Shown in pieces: positions 1 through 8,004 of a DNA stretch of 41,249 nt. The position numbers and the translations under genes were made by a program. Each line of letters opens with the position of its first letter. The stretch's first letter is position 1. This DNA comes from Oehlia diaphana. Its lineage: Eukaryota > Glomeromycota > Glomeromycetes > Glomerales > Glomeraceae. Below the pieces are notes generated by a model. The model saw only the letters and a program-made list of their open reading frames with translations. It had not been told where the DNA came from and ran no database searches. The stretch lies in the NCBI GenBank assembly GCA_003833135.1, contig QZLH01001139.1, forward strand, positions 1 through 41,249, in the 5' to 3' direction.

Positions 1-1
1 A

Positions 2-919
2 CTCGTGTCCGATGCAAAATTATTTGCAATTGTTTTATACTCCACGTTTGTTAATAACGAACATCTGCCTTCTGTCAGAGATATTTGGAAGAATTCTTGG
101 GTAACTGGAACTTCCGGAGCATTAGTAATAGGATTAGTTGGTGCAATAGTTGTACCATTAATTTTATCAGCGATAATTTGTGTACTAGGATTTGGTGTAG
201 AAGGTGTTGCAGCAGGTTCATTTGGTTCTTGGTTTATGTCATTATATGGAGGTATGATTGCACGTGGAAGTCTTGTTTCAATTTTGCAATCGATTGGAGC
301 TGCCGGCTTAGGAACTCTCGGCACTTCAATAAGCAGTAGTTTTGGAGCAGCTATTGGAATTCTTATTGGAGCAATTGGTGGTTCAAACCTTGCAACATAT
401 TTTAAGGAAATGGATTTAAATGATTCTGAAAACAAAATTTTTGGAAGTTTGGTTCAAATCGAACAAAATACTTATCAAAATAACCATCACATGATTGTAT
501 TCACACTCATGCCGGCTTTACTATATAATGAAACAGTTTTAAGATGTTTTTTTGAAACATTTATAGCTAGTTCATCATTTGTTGAATCTAAATTATTTAG
601 ATTTAATTTTAAAGAAAATAATTTATCAAAGCTAAAATCAGAACAAGAAAAAGTAAATCATACTGCTTATAATTTGTTAATTGGCAATAATAATGAATTC
701 AAAGTGAAGTCTATTTTTCATAATGATCTATTAATTGGATATAATTTGAATCTTAATAATTATCAATCATCAAATGATAAGGTAAATTTATTGGCTGATA
801 TTTGGAAACTTATAAATGGTAATATTGTTTTAGATATTGATCTTGATAAAATTCTCGATCAATTTCACGATCAAATACAAAGTCTTTCAAACTATTTTCA
901 TGGCAAATTCAATTTATAA
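2..919 (+). CDS. ISG12/IFI6-like membrane protein, paralog 1 (5' end cut by window)
   Basis: The frame is open from the first base of the window, and its first residues (L-V-S-D-A-K-L-F) match an internal stretch of the other paralogs. The start codon therefore lies just outside the window; the GTG at base 5 is not a credible fungal start. About 305 residues are visible. An N-terminal amphipathic stretch (KLFAIVLYS) is followed by a Gly/Ala-rich hydrophobic core. The core contains GFGVEGVAAGSF and GSLVSILQSIGAAGLG, which match the signature of the interferon-inducible 6-16/ISG12 (FAM14) family. A fungal-type soluble domain follows, with TLMPALLYN and KLFRFNFKENN. The tail is short (KILDQFHDQI) and ends in FHGKFNL, without the long repeats of paralogs 3 and 4. 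Animal relatives are small membrane proteins of mitochondria or ER linked to cell death and interferon responses. The role in fungi is not known to me. Confidence 0.8.
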   Translation, partial: LVSDAKLFAIVLYSTFVNNEHLPSVRDIWKNSWVTGTSGALVIGLVGAIVVPLILSAIICVLGFGVEGVAAGSFGSWFMSLYGGMIARGSLVSILQSIGAAGLGTLGTSISSSFGAAIGILIGAIGGSNLATYFKEMDLNDSENKIFGSLVQIEQNTYQNNHHMIVFTLMPALLYNETVLRCFFETFIASSSFVESKLFRFNFKENNLSKLKSEQEKVNHTAYNLLIGNNNEFKVKSIFHNDLLIGYNLNLNNYQSSNDKVNLLADIWKLINGNIVLDIDLDKILDQFHDQIQSLSNYFHGKFNL

Positions 920-2806
920 ATATTGAGAGTTCGTGCAATATGTATTATGTATTTATTAGCTTAGATTTATAAAAAAAATATTAAATAGTTATATTGTTAT
1001 AATTTTTTTCTTTTTACACTCATTAAATGATGGGATATTGGTAAGATATTAGTTACCTCATTTGTATCAATATAATTAGTACATAATTTCATTGCACCAA
1101 TAGAGTTTTTTAATGTGACTCTTGGTATTCTTTCAATACTAGTAGTTAGAAATAAAAAATGTGTTTACCATTGAGCTGAAAATATTGGACAGATTGTTTA
1201 ATTTATAGTTTCAGAATGCTTTATGTTTTTTTAATTTATTTATTTATTTTTAATAATTAATTACGCAGCTTGATAGTTAATATTAAGATATATATAAATA
1301 ATAAACGCAAATTTTCCTGAAATTACAATTTTTAAGATAAAATCAATTTATTTATTTTATGTAAAAGCGAGATAAAATCAATTGCCGGTCTGCGTGACTA
1401 TAACTATATAACTCAGGTGATATCACCTGATTAACTTTTCAATTAATAATGTTGATTTGTTTTATCAATCTTTTTTTAACGTCCATTAACATCCTTTAAC
1501 GTTCTCGATGTCCCTTTAACGTTCTTTGACGTTATTTACCGTCTTTTTTTTTCTTATTTTTAGACTCTTAAAGGTAAGCTTTTTTTTTTTACTATATTTG
1601 TTTTCTTTTTTATTTGCTAGCTATTGTTCCTTAATTAACCGTTTTCTTCTTTTTATTAGATTTTTCAACTTCAGTATCCTAGTAAACGGTAAGTTTCAGG
1701 CTTTTCAGAATTTCATAAGTCTATTTTCTTTACACTATACAGCAACTAACCAGTTTTTTTTTCTTTTTCATTTTTCTTCGATATTTGGTCGGGTTTCCTT
1801 GGATTTCTTTGGGTTTCTTTTTTGGGTTTTTTGGGTTTCTTCTTAGACTTTATTTCTTCTCATTTTCTTTATACTTTGATTTGCGATTTCTTTTTTAATC
1901 TTTGGTTTTATTTCGATTTTATTTTTTTTTACCTTCTCATACATTTATTTTATCTTTGATTTTTATTCATTTTGACCTTGTATATTTTATTTTTGATTTC
2001 ATTTTGATTTCATTTTGATCTCATTTAATTTTATCTTTGGTTTTTATTTGTTCTGATCTTTGTATATTTTATCTTTTTGATCTCATTTATTTAATTTATC
2101 GTTGGGACTAATCTTGTCTATTTTTATCTTTTGTTCGTTCCAATCTTGTTGATTTCGAGTAAATCACATGAACCAAAACCTAATATAGTGTAACGGGATT
2201 ATAGTCTATAGATTTTTCCCAATCGAAATTTTTAGATTATAATAAAATTATCAATCAATTAAAGCTATATGTAAAATTATTTTTATGCAAATTAGCAACA
2301 TTCATCGAAATTCGATTCGTTATATCAAAAATTGCTATATTGGGAGCTGAGGTAATTTTTAAAATTGAGCACAAAAAGCATGAAAAGTGAGAGATCCGCC
2401 GATATTGCGCCGATGCGATGGCTGAATAATATCAAGGCTTATGCGAAAGATCAGCAGATGGAGGATTGATCATTAAAAATAAGTATATGGGTCATTAAAA
2501 ATCCCAAATAAAAGGATAATACAAGTATTCATAAATTTTATTTTCAATTAAAATTTGGAATTAATTATATATATATTATACATTAAAATTAGCAGCGAAG
2601 CATGTGAAAATAATGACTTAGAATTAACTGGAATGTGTAATACGGATCCGTGTATATTTATTACTCCAGTGGCTGTATTAAAAACCACCTATCAATTAAA
2701 TCCGTCTGTATAATATAATTTGTAAATTATTATTTAACTGAAAGTTTTCCAAATGAAAGAATAATAATAAGGCACTTCTGACAAATTTCAAAAACAAAAA
2801 GTGACG
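920..2806. other. Spacer with T-rich asymmetric tract
   Basis: I see no convincing gene here. Bases 1413-1430 form a perfect 18-bp palindrome centred on GATATC. Bases about 1480-1540 repeat short TTTAACGTT/GACGTT-like words. Bases about 1526-2150 are a strikingly pyrimidine-rich plus strand with repeated TTTTATCTTTGATTTT-like and TTTGGGTTTC words. The open frame at 1526-1846 is a by-product of this low complexity. The end of the spacer (2731-2740, TATTTAACTG) carries part of a motif shared with the promoters of paralogs 4 and 5. Confidence 0.6.
1413..1430. repeat. Perfect 18-bp palindrome
   Basis: The sequence TCAGGTGATATCACCTGA is its own reverse complement. The half-site TCAGGTGA recurs at 3823-3830. 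It could be a dimeric transcription-factor site or a chance or transposon-derived palindrome; no function can be assigned. Confidence 0.6.
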
Positions 2807-3778
2807 ATGATTCTATCTGATAAAAAATTATTTGCAATTGTTTTATATTCCGCATTTGTAAAAAATAAATTTCTAATCCCCAATAGAGATATTTGGGAGA
2901 ATGCTTGGGTAATTGGAATTTCTGGAGCAATAGCACTAGGATTAGTTGGCGCATTAATTGCGCCATTTATTTTATCAGCTATAATTGAAGCGTTAGGATT
3001 TGGTGTAGAAGGTATTGCAGCAGAATCATTTGCTTCTTGGTTTATGTCATTATATGAAGGTACGATTGCACGTGGAAGTATTGTTTCAATTTTACAATCG
3101 ATTGGAGCTGCCGGTTTAGGAACTCTCGGCACTACAATAAGCAGTAGTTTTGGAGCAGCTATTGGAACTCTTATTGGAGCAATTGGTGGTTCTAAACTTG
3201 CATCATATTTAAAAGAAATGGATTTAAATGAAACAGAAAAACAAATGCTTGAAAGTTTTATTAAGATTGAAGAAAGTATTTATCAAAATAATGATATTAT
3301 TATGATATTCACACTTATGCCAGCTTTATTATACAATGACACAATCTTAAAATGTTTCAGTGAAACATTCATATCTTGTTCACCATTTGCTAATTCTAAA
3401 TTGTTTAGATTTAATTTCAAAGAAAATAGATTAAAATCAAAAGAAAGAGTGAATAATACAGTTTATAATTTGTTAATCGATAATTGTAACAAATCCAGAA
3501 TAGAATATATCTTTCATGATGATTACTTAGTTGGATATGATTTAAATCTTATTGATTATAAACCATCAAACCTTATGATAAATTTATTGGTGGAAGTTTG
3601 GAATATTATAAACGGTAACATCATTATTAATATTCCTGATATCGATAAGATTCGTGATCAAATTAATGATCAGATTCACAAAATTGATATCAATAAATTT
3701 AGTAGTAAAATTAGTGAGCAAGTTAGTGAAAAAGCTAACGAAATCTCGAAGTTTTTTAATGAGATTCATTTTAAATAG
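2807..3778 (+). CDS. ISG12/IFI6-like membrane protein, paralog 2
   Basis: Single-exon gene of 323 aa. The ATG at 2807 is chosen as the start (M-I-L-S-D-K-K-L-F). The frame is open to a GTG six bases upstream, but GTG is not expected to start translation here. The context AAAAAGTGACGATG is nearly the same as before paralog 3. Residues about 36-128 form the Gly/Ala-rich hydrophobic ISG12-like core (GFGVEGIAAESF, then GSIVSILQSIGAAGLG, then GAAIGTLIGAIGG). Residues about 130-265 are the soluble domain shared by the array (TLMPALLYN, KLFRFNFKEN, YDLNLIDYKPSN). The tail has a short repeat (DKIRDQINDQIHKIDINKF) and ends in EIHFK. The core is shared with animal FAM14 proteins; the rest of the protein has no assigned function. 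Confidence 0.87.
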   Translation: MILSDKKLFAIVLYSAFVKNKFLIPNRDIWENAWVIGISGAIALGLVGALIAPFILSAIIEALGFGVEGIAAESFASWFMSLYEGTIARGSIVSILQSIGAAGLGTLGTTISSSFGAAIGTLIGAIGGSKLASYLKEMDLNETEKQMLESFIKIEESIYQNNDIIMIFTLMPALLYNDTILKCFSETFISCSPFANSKLFRFNFKENRLKSKERVNNTVYNLLIDNCNKSRIEYIFHDDYLVGYDLNLIDYKPSNLMINLLVEVWNIINGNIIINIPDIDKIRDQINDQIHKIDINKFSSKISEQVSEKANEISKFFNEIHFK

Positions 3779-4030
3779 ATATATTAGCTCTTTACAATAA
3801 CTTTTGTTTAAGAAATACGTCGTCAGGTGACAGCTGACATGCGTAAGAGAATTGTATGATTCGTAGTAAAAAATAAACTTTTTATTCGAAATCTTATTCA
3901 TCATATTTGTATGAATGTATGCTTTTTTGTATAATGAAACTCCGAACTTGTTGATGACTCGCAGAACCAAATTGCATGGCTCTAAATTTATGAATAATTT
4001 TGTTTATATTCTTGTCCTGCATTTTACAAG

Positions 4031-4364
4031 TTTCAATTCAACCTCTTATATTCGGTAGAAAACTCGATCCGATTACTGTTTAATTTGGTTAGAAGCGAAT
4101 ATTTTATTTATCTATCGTAAAAAAATCAAATTATAAAACATATATAATCTGCGGCTCGATTCAATTAATACTATATAAATGCATGATTGACTTTACAGAC
4201 AAGTAGTGGAGAAAAATTTTATTTCTAGTGACTTCAATACTAAGAAGACTTTGAAAATTACATGAATCTTAAAATCCTTATCCGTGTTAGATAATTACTT
4301 CTAAGTAGATTATCTGGGTCGAACCGAACAGTATGACAGATCGGAAATTATTAGTCCGATTCAA
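4031..4364. repeat. Dispersed repeat, copy A
   Basis: About 330 bp that match bases 16904-17304 in the same orientation with scattered substitutions. Shared landmarks include CTTTACAGACAAGTAGTGGA and GTCGAACCGAACAGTATGAC. Copy B carries an extra stretch of about 40-50 bp in the middle. The repeat ends exactly where the 5'-truncated ISG12-like pseudogene begins. I could not define terminal inverted repeats or a coding region. It may be a MITE-like element or a segmentally duplicated flank. Confidence 0.75.
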
Positions 4365-4898
4365 CTATTAGCAATCGTTTTATATTCTGCATTTGTAAAT
4401 AATGAATTTTTAATTCCTAATAGAGATACTTTGGATAATCCTTGGATAATTGGAAATACTGGAACATAGCAATAGGATTAGTTGACGCATTAGTTGCACT
4501 AATTATTTCATCAGCAATAATATATGGATTAGGATTTGGTGTAGGACATTGCAGCAAATTCATTTGCCTCTTGGTTTAGATCATTATATGGAAGTACGAT
4601 CGCACGTGAAAATCTTATTTTAATTTTACAATCGATTGGAGCTGCTGGTTTAGGAACTTTGGGTAATTCCTAAGCGGTAGTTTTGGAGCAGCTATTGGAA
4701 TTCTTATTGGAGCAATTGGCGGTTCAAACCTTGCAGCATTTATAGAGATGAACAAGGATTCTTTACTATATTTATTTATTTATTTATTTTTTTGTCTCCC
4801 ATCATTTTTTGTATACTATCTGATATTTATCAATGGTAATATCATTGAGATTCGTAATCAGATTAATGATCTTTCATGACAAGTTACATATTAAATAG
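4365..4898 (+). pseudogene. Decayed ISG12-like paralog
   Basis: The reading begins in mid-gene at the codons for L-L-A-I-V-L-Y-S-A-F-V-N-N-E-F, with no start codon. It is closest to the paralog at 18350 (shared NEFLIP and DNPWIIG). Frame is lost around 4455-4470 (GGAACATAGCAAT), again near 4545 and near 4668. The end of the core (GAAIGILIGAIGGSNLA) is still legible at about 4685-4735. Most of the soluble domain is missing: a T-rich stretch follows and only the tail (INGNII, then EIRNQIND) remains, ending at the TAG at 4896-4898. It is clearly non-functional as a full-length protein. Confidence 0.88.
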
Positions 4899-5628
4899 AC
4901 ATATTGGTGATATTTATCGGTGAGGCTAAAAGGGTTAGGTAAATGTTAGAGTTAGTCAATTTTTTGTGATTATTTTAAAATAAATAAATTTTTTGTGATT
5001 ATAAAAAAAAATATTGTTAAATATATTATTGGAAACATATCCACATTCCTTATTTGTCAATGAATATTAACCTTTTTCACATTGTATATTGTTGTGGAAC
5101 TTTAAAAACAATAATTTTTTCTCAAATACGGATAGGTGGAAATTTTTTTAATAACATAAAATGGTAAAATGCTATACTAAAAGGGAAATCTTTTCGTTCT
5201 ATTTTTTTATTTTTATAAATAATTAAATAAAAAGGGAGAAATTGTTGATGTTTTTGGTTGAAAAAAAAAACAATCAAAATGATTAAGAAAAATATTACAA
5301 AGAAAAAAAGAATGATCGAAGATAAACAAGATAATGCCCGTGGAAATTAAACATTTAATCCTACTGTTAAGAAAGTTCGCAAGATTTACAACCACTATCT
5401 TGATGTTTCAATTGTTCTAGTTACTAACAAGAAGAAATTTCTCGTCCTGAATCTTGAAGATATTTCATTGATCGTACCAATACCAAACAGACCGTCAATA
5501 TTTCATTGTTGAACCGAAATCAAATAATACTCGAGGTGCAACACTAAGGCATTAATGAAGAGATCGCATCACTTTTGCTTTAATATGACATAAATTTCTC
5601 CCTGCTGTGTTGGAAGCCAATTCCTGCT
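4899..5628. other. Spacer with unrecognised decayed coding-like sequence
   Basis: Bases about 5230-5600 read in short open blocks on the plus strand, for example LVTNKKKFLVLNLEDISLIVPIP at about 5420-5490, interrupted by stops. This looks like an old mobile element or dead gene, but I do not recognise the family. The rest is low-complexity AT-rich sequence. Confidence 0.4.
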
Positions 5629-6015
5629 ATGAATCTACGGAGAATCCGTAAGAGAAGAAAAAAACAAGTCGCTAAAATTTTATACGAAAACGTCGTATTA
5701 AAGTTATATGAAATTATTCCATTTGTAATTGGTTACTTAATCCAGCCGGATTTAAGTTTTTGTTTCACTTCTATAGTTAGAACTTACCTAATGTACGATT
5801 ATCGGACGATGTCCGTCCGGCACGTGACAATGTATAACAATCGGACTTTTAATGATGGTTTCCGTTTCGTACACCTATTGCAGCATAAAGTTACAACTTT
5901 ACGGCAAATGAGTCATAACCTTTTCAATTACGGCATTGATCAGCCTATTTATAAGATTATTCACCTATTCAATTTCGGCAATAATATGCATAGGCACATG
6001 TCAATGAGTATATAA
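5629..6015 (+). CDS. Hypothetical ORF, 128 aa, doubtful
   Basis: Open frame of 128 codons starting MNLRRIRKRRKKQVAK, so it has a strongly basic N-terminus. The body is rich in Y, F, H and M and has no motif I recognise. It ends 43 bp before the start of paralog 3 and occupies that gene's promoter position. The upstream sequence is coding-like but broken, so this may be the surviving end of a dead element rather than a gene. A CACGTG site lies inside it at 5821-5826. Confidence 0.25.
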   Translation: MNLRRIRKRRKKQVAKILYENVVLKLYEIIPFVIGYLIQPDLSFCFTSIVRTYLMYDYRTMSVRHVTMYNNRTFNDGFRFVHLLQHKVTTLRQMSHNLFNYGIDQPIYKIIHLFNFGNNMHRHMSMSI

Positions 6016-6058
6016 TATCTGGTATTTGCTTGGAATCACTTAACAAAAAAAAGTGACA

Positions 6059-7309
6059 ATGCTCGTTTCTGATGAAAAATTATTTGCGATCGTTTTATAT
6101 TCCGCATTTGTAAACAATGATCTTATAGCTTCTATTAGAGATATTTGGAAGAATTCTTGGGTAACTGGAACTTCCGGAGCATTGGTAATAGGATTAGTTG
6201 GCGCATTAGCTGCACCATTTATTATATCAGCAATAATTAATGGGTTGGGATTTGGTGTAGGAGGTATTGCAGCAAACTCCTTTGGCTCTTGGTTTATGTC
6301 ATTGCATGGAGGTGTGATTGCACGTGGAAGTCTCATTTCAATTTTACAATCGATTGGAGCTGCTGGTTTAGGATCTTTGGGTATTTTCTTAAGCAGTAGT
6401 GTTGGAGGAGCTATTGGAATTCTTATAGGAGCGATTGGTGGTTCAAACCTTGCATCATATTTTAGAGAAATGGATTTAAATGGAACTGAAAGACTACTAC
6501 TTGAAAGATTTATTCAAATTGAAGAAAGTAATTATCAAAATAATAGTACAATTATTGTATTCACACTCATGCCAGCTTTATTATATAATGATAAAATGTT
6601 AAGATGTTTTTTTGAAGCATTTGTAACTAGTTCACCATTTGCCAATTCTAAATTATTTAGATTTGATTTTATAGAAAATAATTTATTAAAATTAAAATCA
6701 GAAGAAGAAAGAGTGAATTATACCGTTTATAATTCGCTAATTAGTGATTATGACAAGTCTAGATTAGAATATATTTTTCGGGATGATTATTTTTTAATCG
6801 GATATAAGTTAAATCTTGATGATTATAAACCATCGAATCTTATAATAAGTACATTGGTGGAAGTTTGGAATGTACTAAATGGTAAAATCGTTGTGGGTAT
6901 TGATGTCTATAAATTTCGGGATCAAATCGATAAATATCGTAATCAAATTAAAGATCAAATTAGCAAAATTGATTTCGATAAATATCGTGATCAAGCTAGT
7001 GATCAATTTAACAATCTTCGTAATCAAATTAATGAACAAATTAACAAAATTGATTTCGATAAATATCGTGATCAAGCTAATGATCAATTTAACAATCTTC
7101 GTGATCAAGTTAATAAAATTGATTTCGACAAACATCGTGATCAGGTTAATGATCAAATTAAAAATCTTCGTAATCAAATTAATGATCAAATTAACAAGAT
7201 TGATTTTGATAAATATCGTGATCAAGCTAATAAATTTAGTAATCAGATTAGTGATCAAGTCAACTACTTTTCAGATTTATTTCATAAAAAGTTTAAAAAA
7301 TCTAAATAA
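6059..7309 (+). CDS. ISG12/IFI6-like protein with expanded C-terminal helical repeats, paralog 3
   Basis: Single-exon gene of 416 aa. It starts at the ATG at 6059 (M-L-V-S-D-E-K-L-F), just after a GTG in the context AAAAAGTGACAATG. Residues about 36-128 form the ISG12-like hydrophobic core (GFGVGGIAANSF, GSLISILQSIGAAGLG, GGAIGILIGAIGG). Residues about 130-280 form the soluble domain common to the array. From about residue 285 to the end is a long hydrophilic tail built from repeats beginning K-I-D-F-D-K-Y-R-D-Q. The repeat starts lie at 6965, 7046, 7115 and 7196, giving unit lengths of 81, 69 and 81 bp (27, 23 and 27 aa). Hydrophobic residues are spaced 4-4-3 within a unit, as in 11-residue amphipathic helices or right-handed coiled coils. 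The protein ends in a basic cluster (HKKFKKSK). A membrane-anchored protein with a long helical arm is a reasonable inference. The repeat also creates a long antisense open frame, which I do not annotate. Confidence 0.88.
   Translation: MLVSDEKLFAIVLYSAFVNNDLIASIRDIWKNSWVTGTSGALVIGLVGALAAPFIISAIINGLGFGVGGIAANSFGSWFMSLHGGVIARGSLISILQSIGAAGLGSLGIFLSSSVGGAIGILIGAIGGSNLASYFREMDLNGTERLLLERFIQIEESNYQNNSTIIVFTLMPALLYNDKMLRCFFEAFVTSSPFANSKLFRFDFIENNLLKLKSEEERVNYTVYNSLISDYDKSRLEYIFRDDYFLIGYKLNLDDYKPSNLIISTLVEVWNVLNGKIVVGIDVYKFRDQIDKYRNQIKDQISKIDFDKYRDQASDQFNNLRNQINEQINKIDFDKYRDQANDQFNNLRDQVNKIDFDKHRDQVNDQIKNLRNQINDQINKIDFDKYRDQANKFSNQISDQVNYFSDLFHKKFKKSK
6965..7240 (+). repeat. In-frame minisatellite encoding 23/27-aa helical units
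   Basis: Four units begin with AAAATTGATTTCGATAAATA or a close variant at 6965, 7046, 7115 and 7196. The 69-bp unit lacks four codons relative to the 81-bp units. All length changes are multiples of three, so the frame is kept. Confidence 0.9.
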
Positions 7310-8004
7310 ATCATATTGGACTATTGGTTTGAATTATATAATTAATAAATTAAGCTTTATGTTATTATAATTGTCCTGACGTTTGGTTTTACCGTTGGTA
7401 AAGATCTTATTATTAATGACGAAAAATTATAGATTGTGAATATTATTGCAAATGAAGGATTTACAAATTTATTACAAATTTTGACTAACGTACGAAACGT
7501 GTAGTATTTGCCTTAAAATTTAAATTAATCGATGGAAAGTGTACTATTTAGTATTTATTTGATGTAGCACTACATACTGTAAAAGCCAAATGCAACAATC
7601 TGTACGCCAGAAGCCAATCGAATTGCACTTTGCAGATCACGTTGAACATAACGCGAACACAGCCCAAATTTGGTTGAGTTCGTTGCATTTGCTTAGTAAA
7701 ATATCATGAAGTCACCAACATAATTTCTTTATATCATAATGTTTTGAAACTTAAATTTGCACAATTTTTGTGCAAACCTATTTTGTGTTCGCGTCGCGTT
7801 CGGGTGTGTTTTATTTTTTTGAAAATGAACAATATTTCATCTTGGTATTGTTTAAATTTCATATGAACGATGATAATCAACCCTAAATACGCCATGAATT
7901 AACTTAATAAAGAATAGCATACAAATAGTACTACCAGTATCGGAACTTTAATTTAACTGAGGTAGTTCGTTACCTTTTTTCAAGAGATTTTTAATAGCAA
8001 GAAA
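7310..8004. other. Spacer with hairpins and a promoter motif
   Basis: No gene is seen. Bases 7756-7776 form a perfect 9-bp hairpin (TTTGCACAA, loop TTT, TTGTGCAAA). Bases 7651-7661 (ACGCGAACACA) are the exact inverse of 7794-7804 (TGTGTTCGCGT), about 130 bp apart. Together these suggest a small decayed inverted-repeat element. Bases 7951-7970 hold the array's shared upstream motif. Confidence 0.5.
7951..7970 (+). promoter_or_regulatory. Shared upstream motif of the ISG12-like array (paralog 4)
   Basis: ATTTAACTGAGGTAGTTCGT lies 35-54 bp before the ATG of paralog 4. It matches TTTTAACTGAAATAGTTCAT before paralog 5 (14011-14030) in 16 of 20 bases. A shorter form (TATTTAACTG) occurs at 2731-2740, 67-76 bp before paralog 2. 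It may be a core-promoter or 5'UTR element, or simply conserved duplicated flank. Confidence 0.45.

Noticed and set aside
1526..1846. 106-codon open frame starting MTLFTVFFFLIF
   Set aside because: It lies in a T-rich tract with only F, L, S and I codons; the composition explains it and no protein feature is present.
2801..2806. GTG as start codon of paralog 2 (and 6053 for paralog 3, 5 for paralog 1)
   Set aside because: Nuclear fungal genes start at ATG. An ATG follows two codons later in paralogs 2 and 3, and paralog 1 is cut by the window edge.
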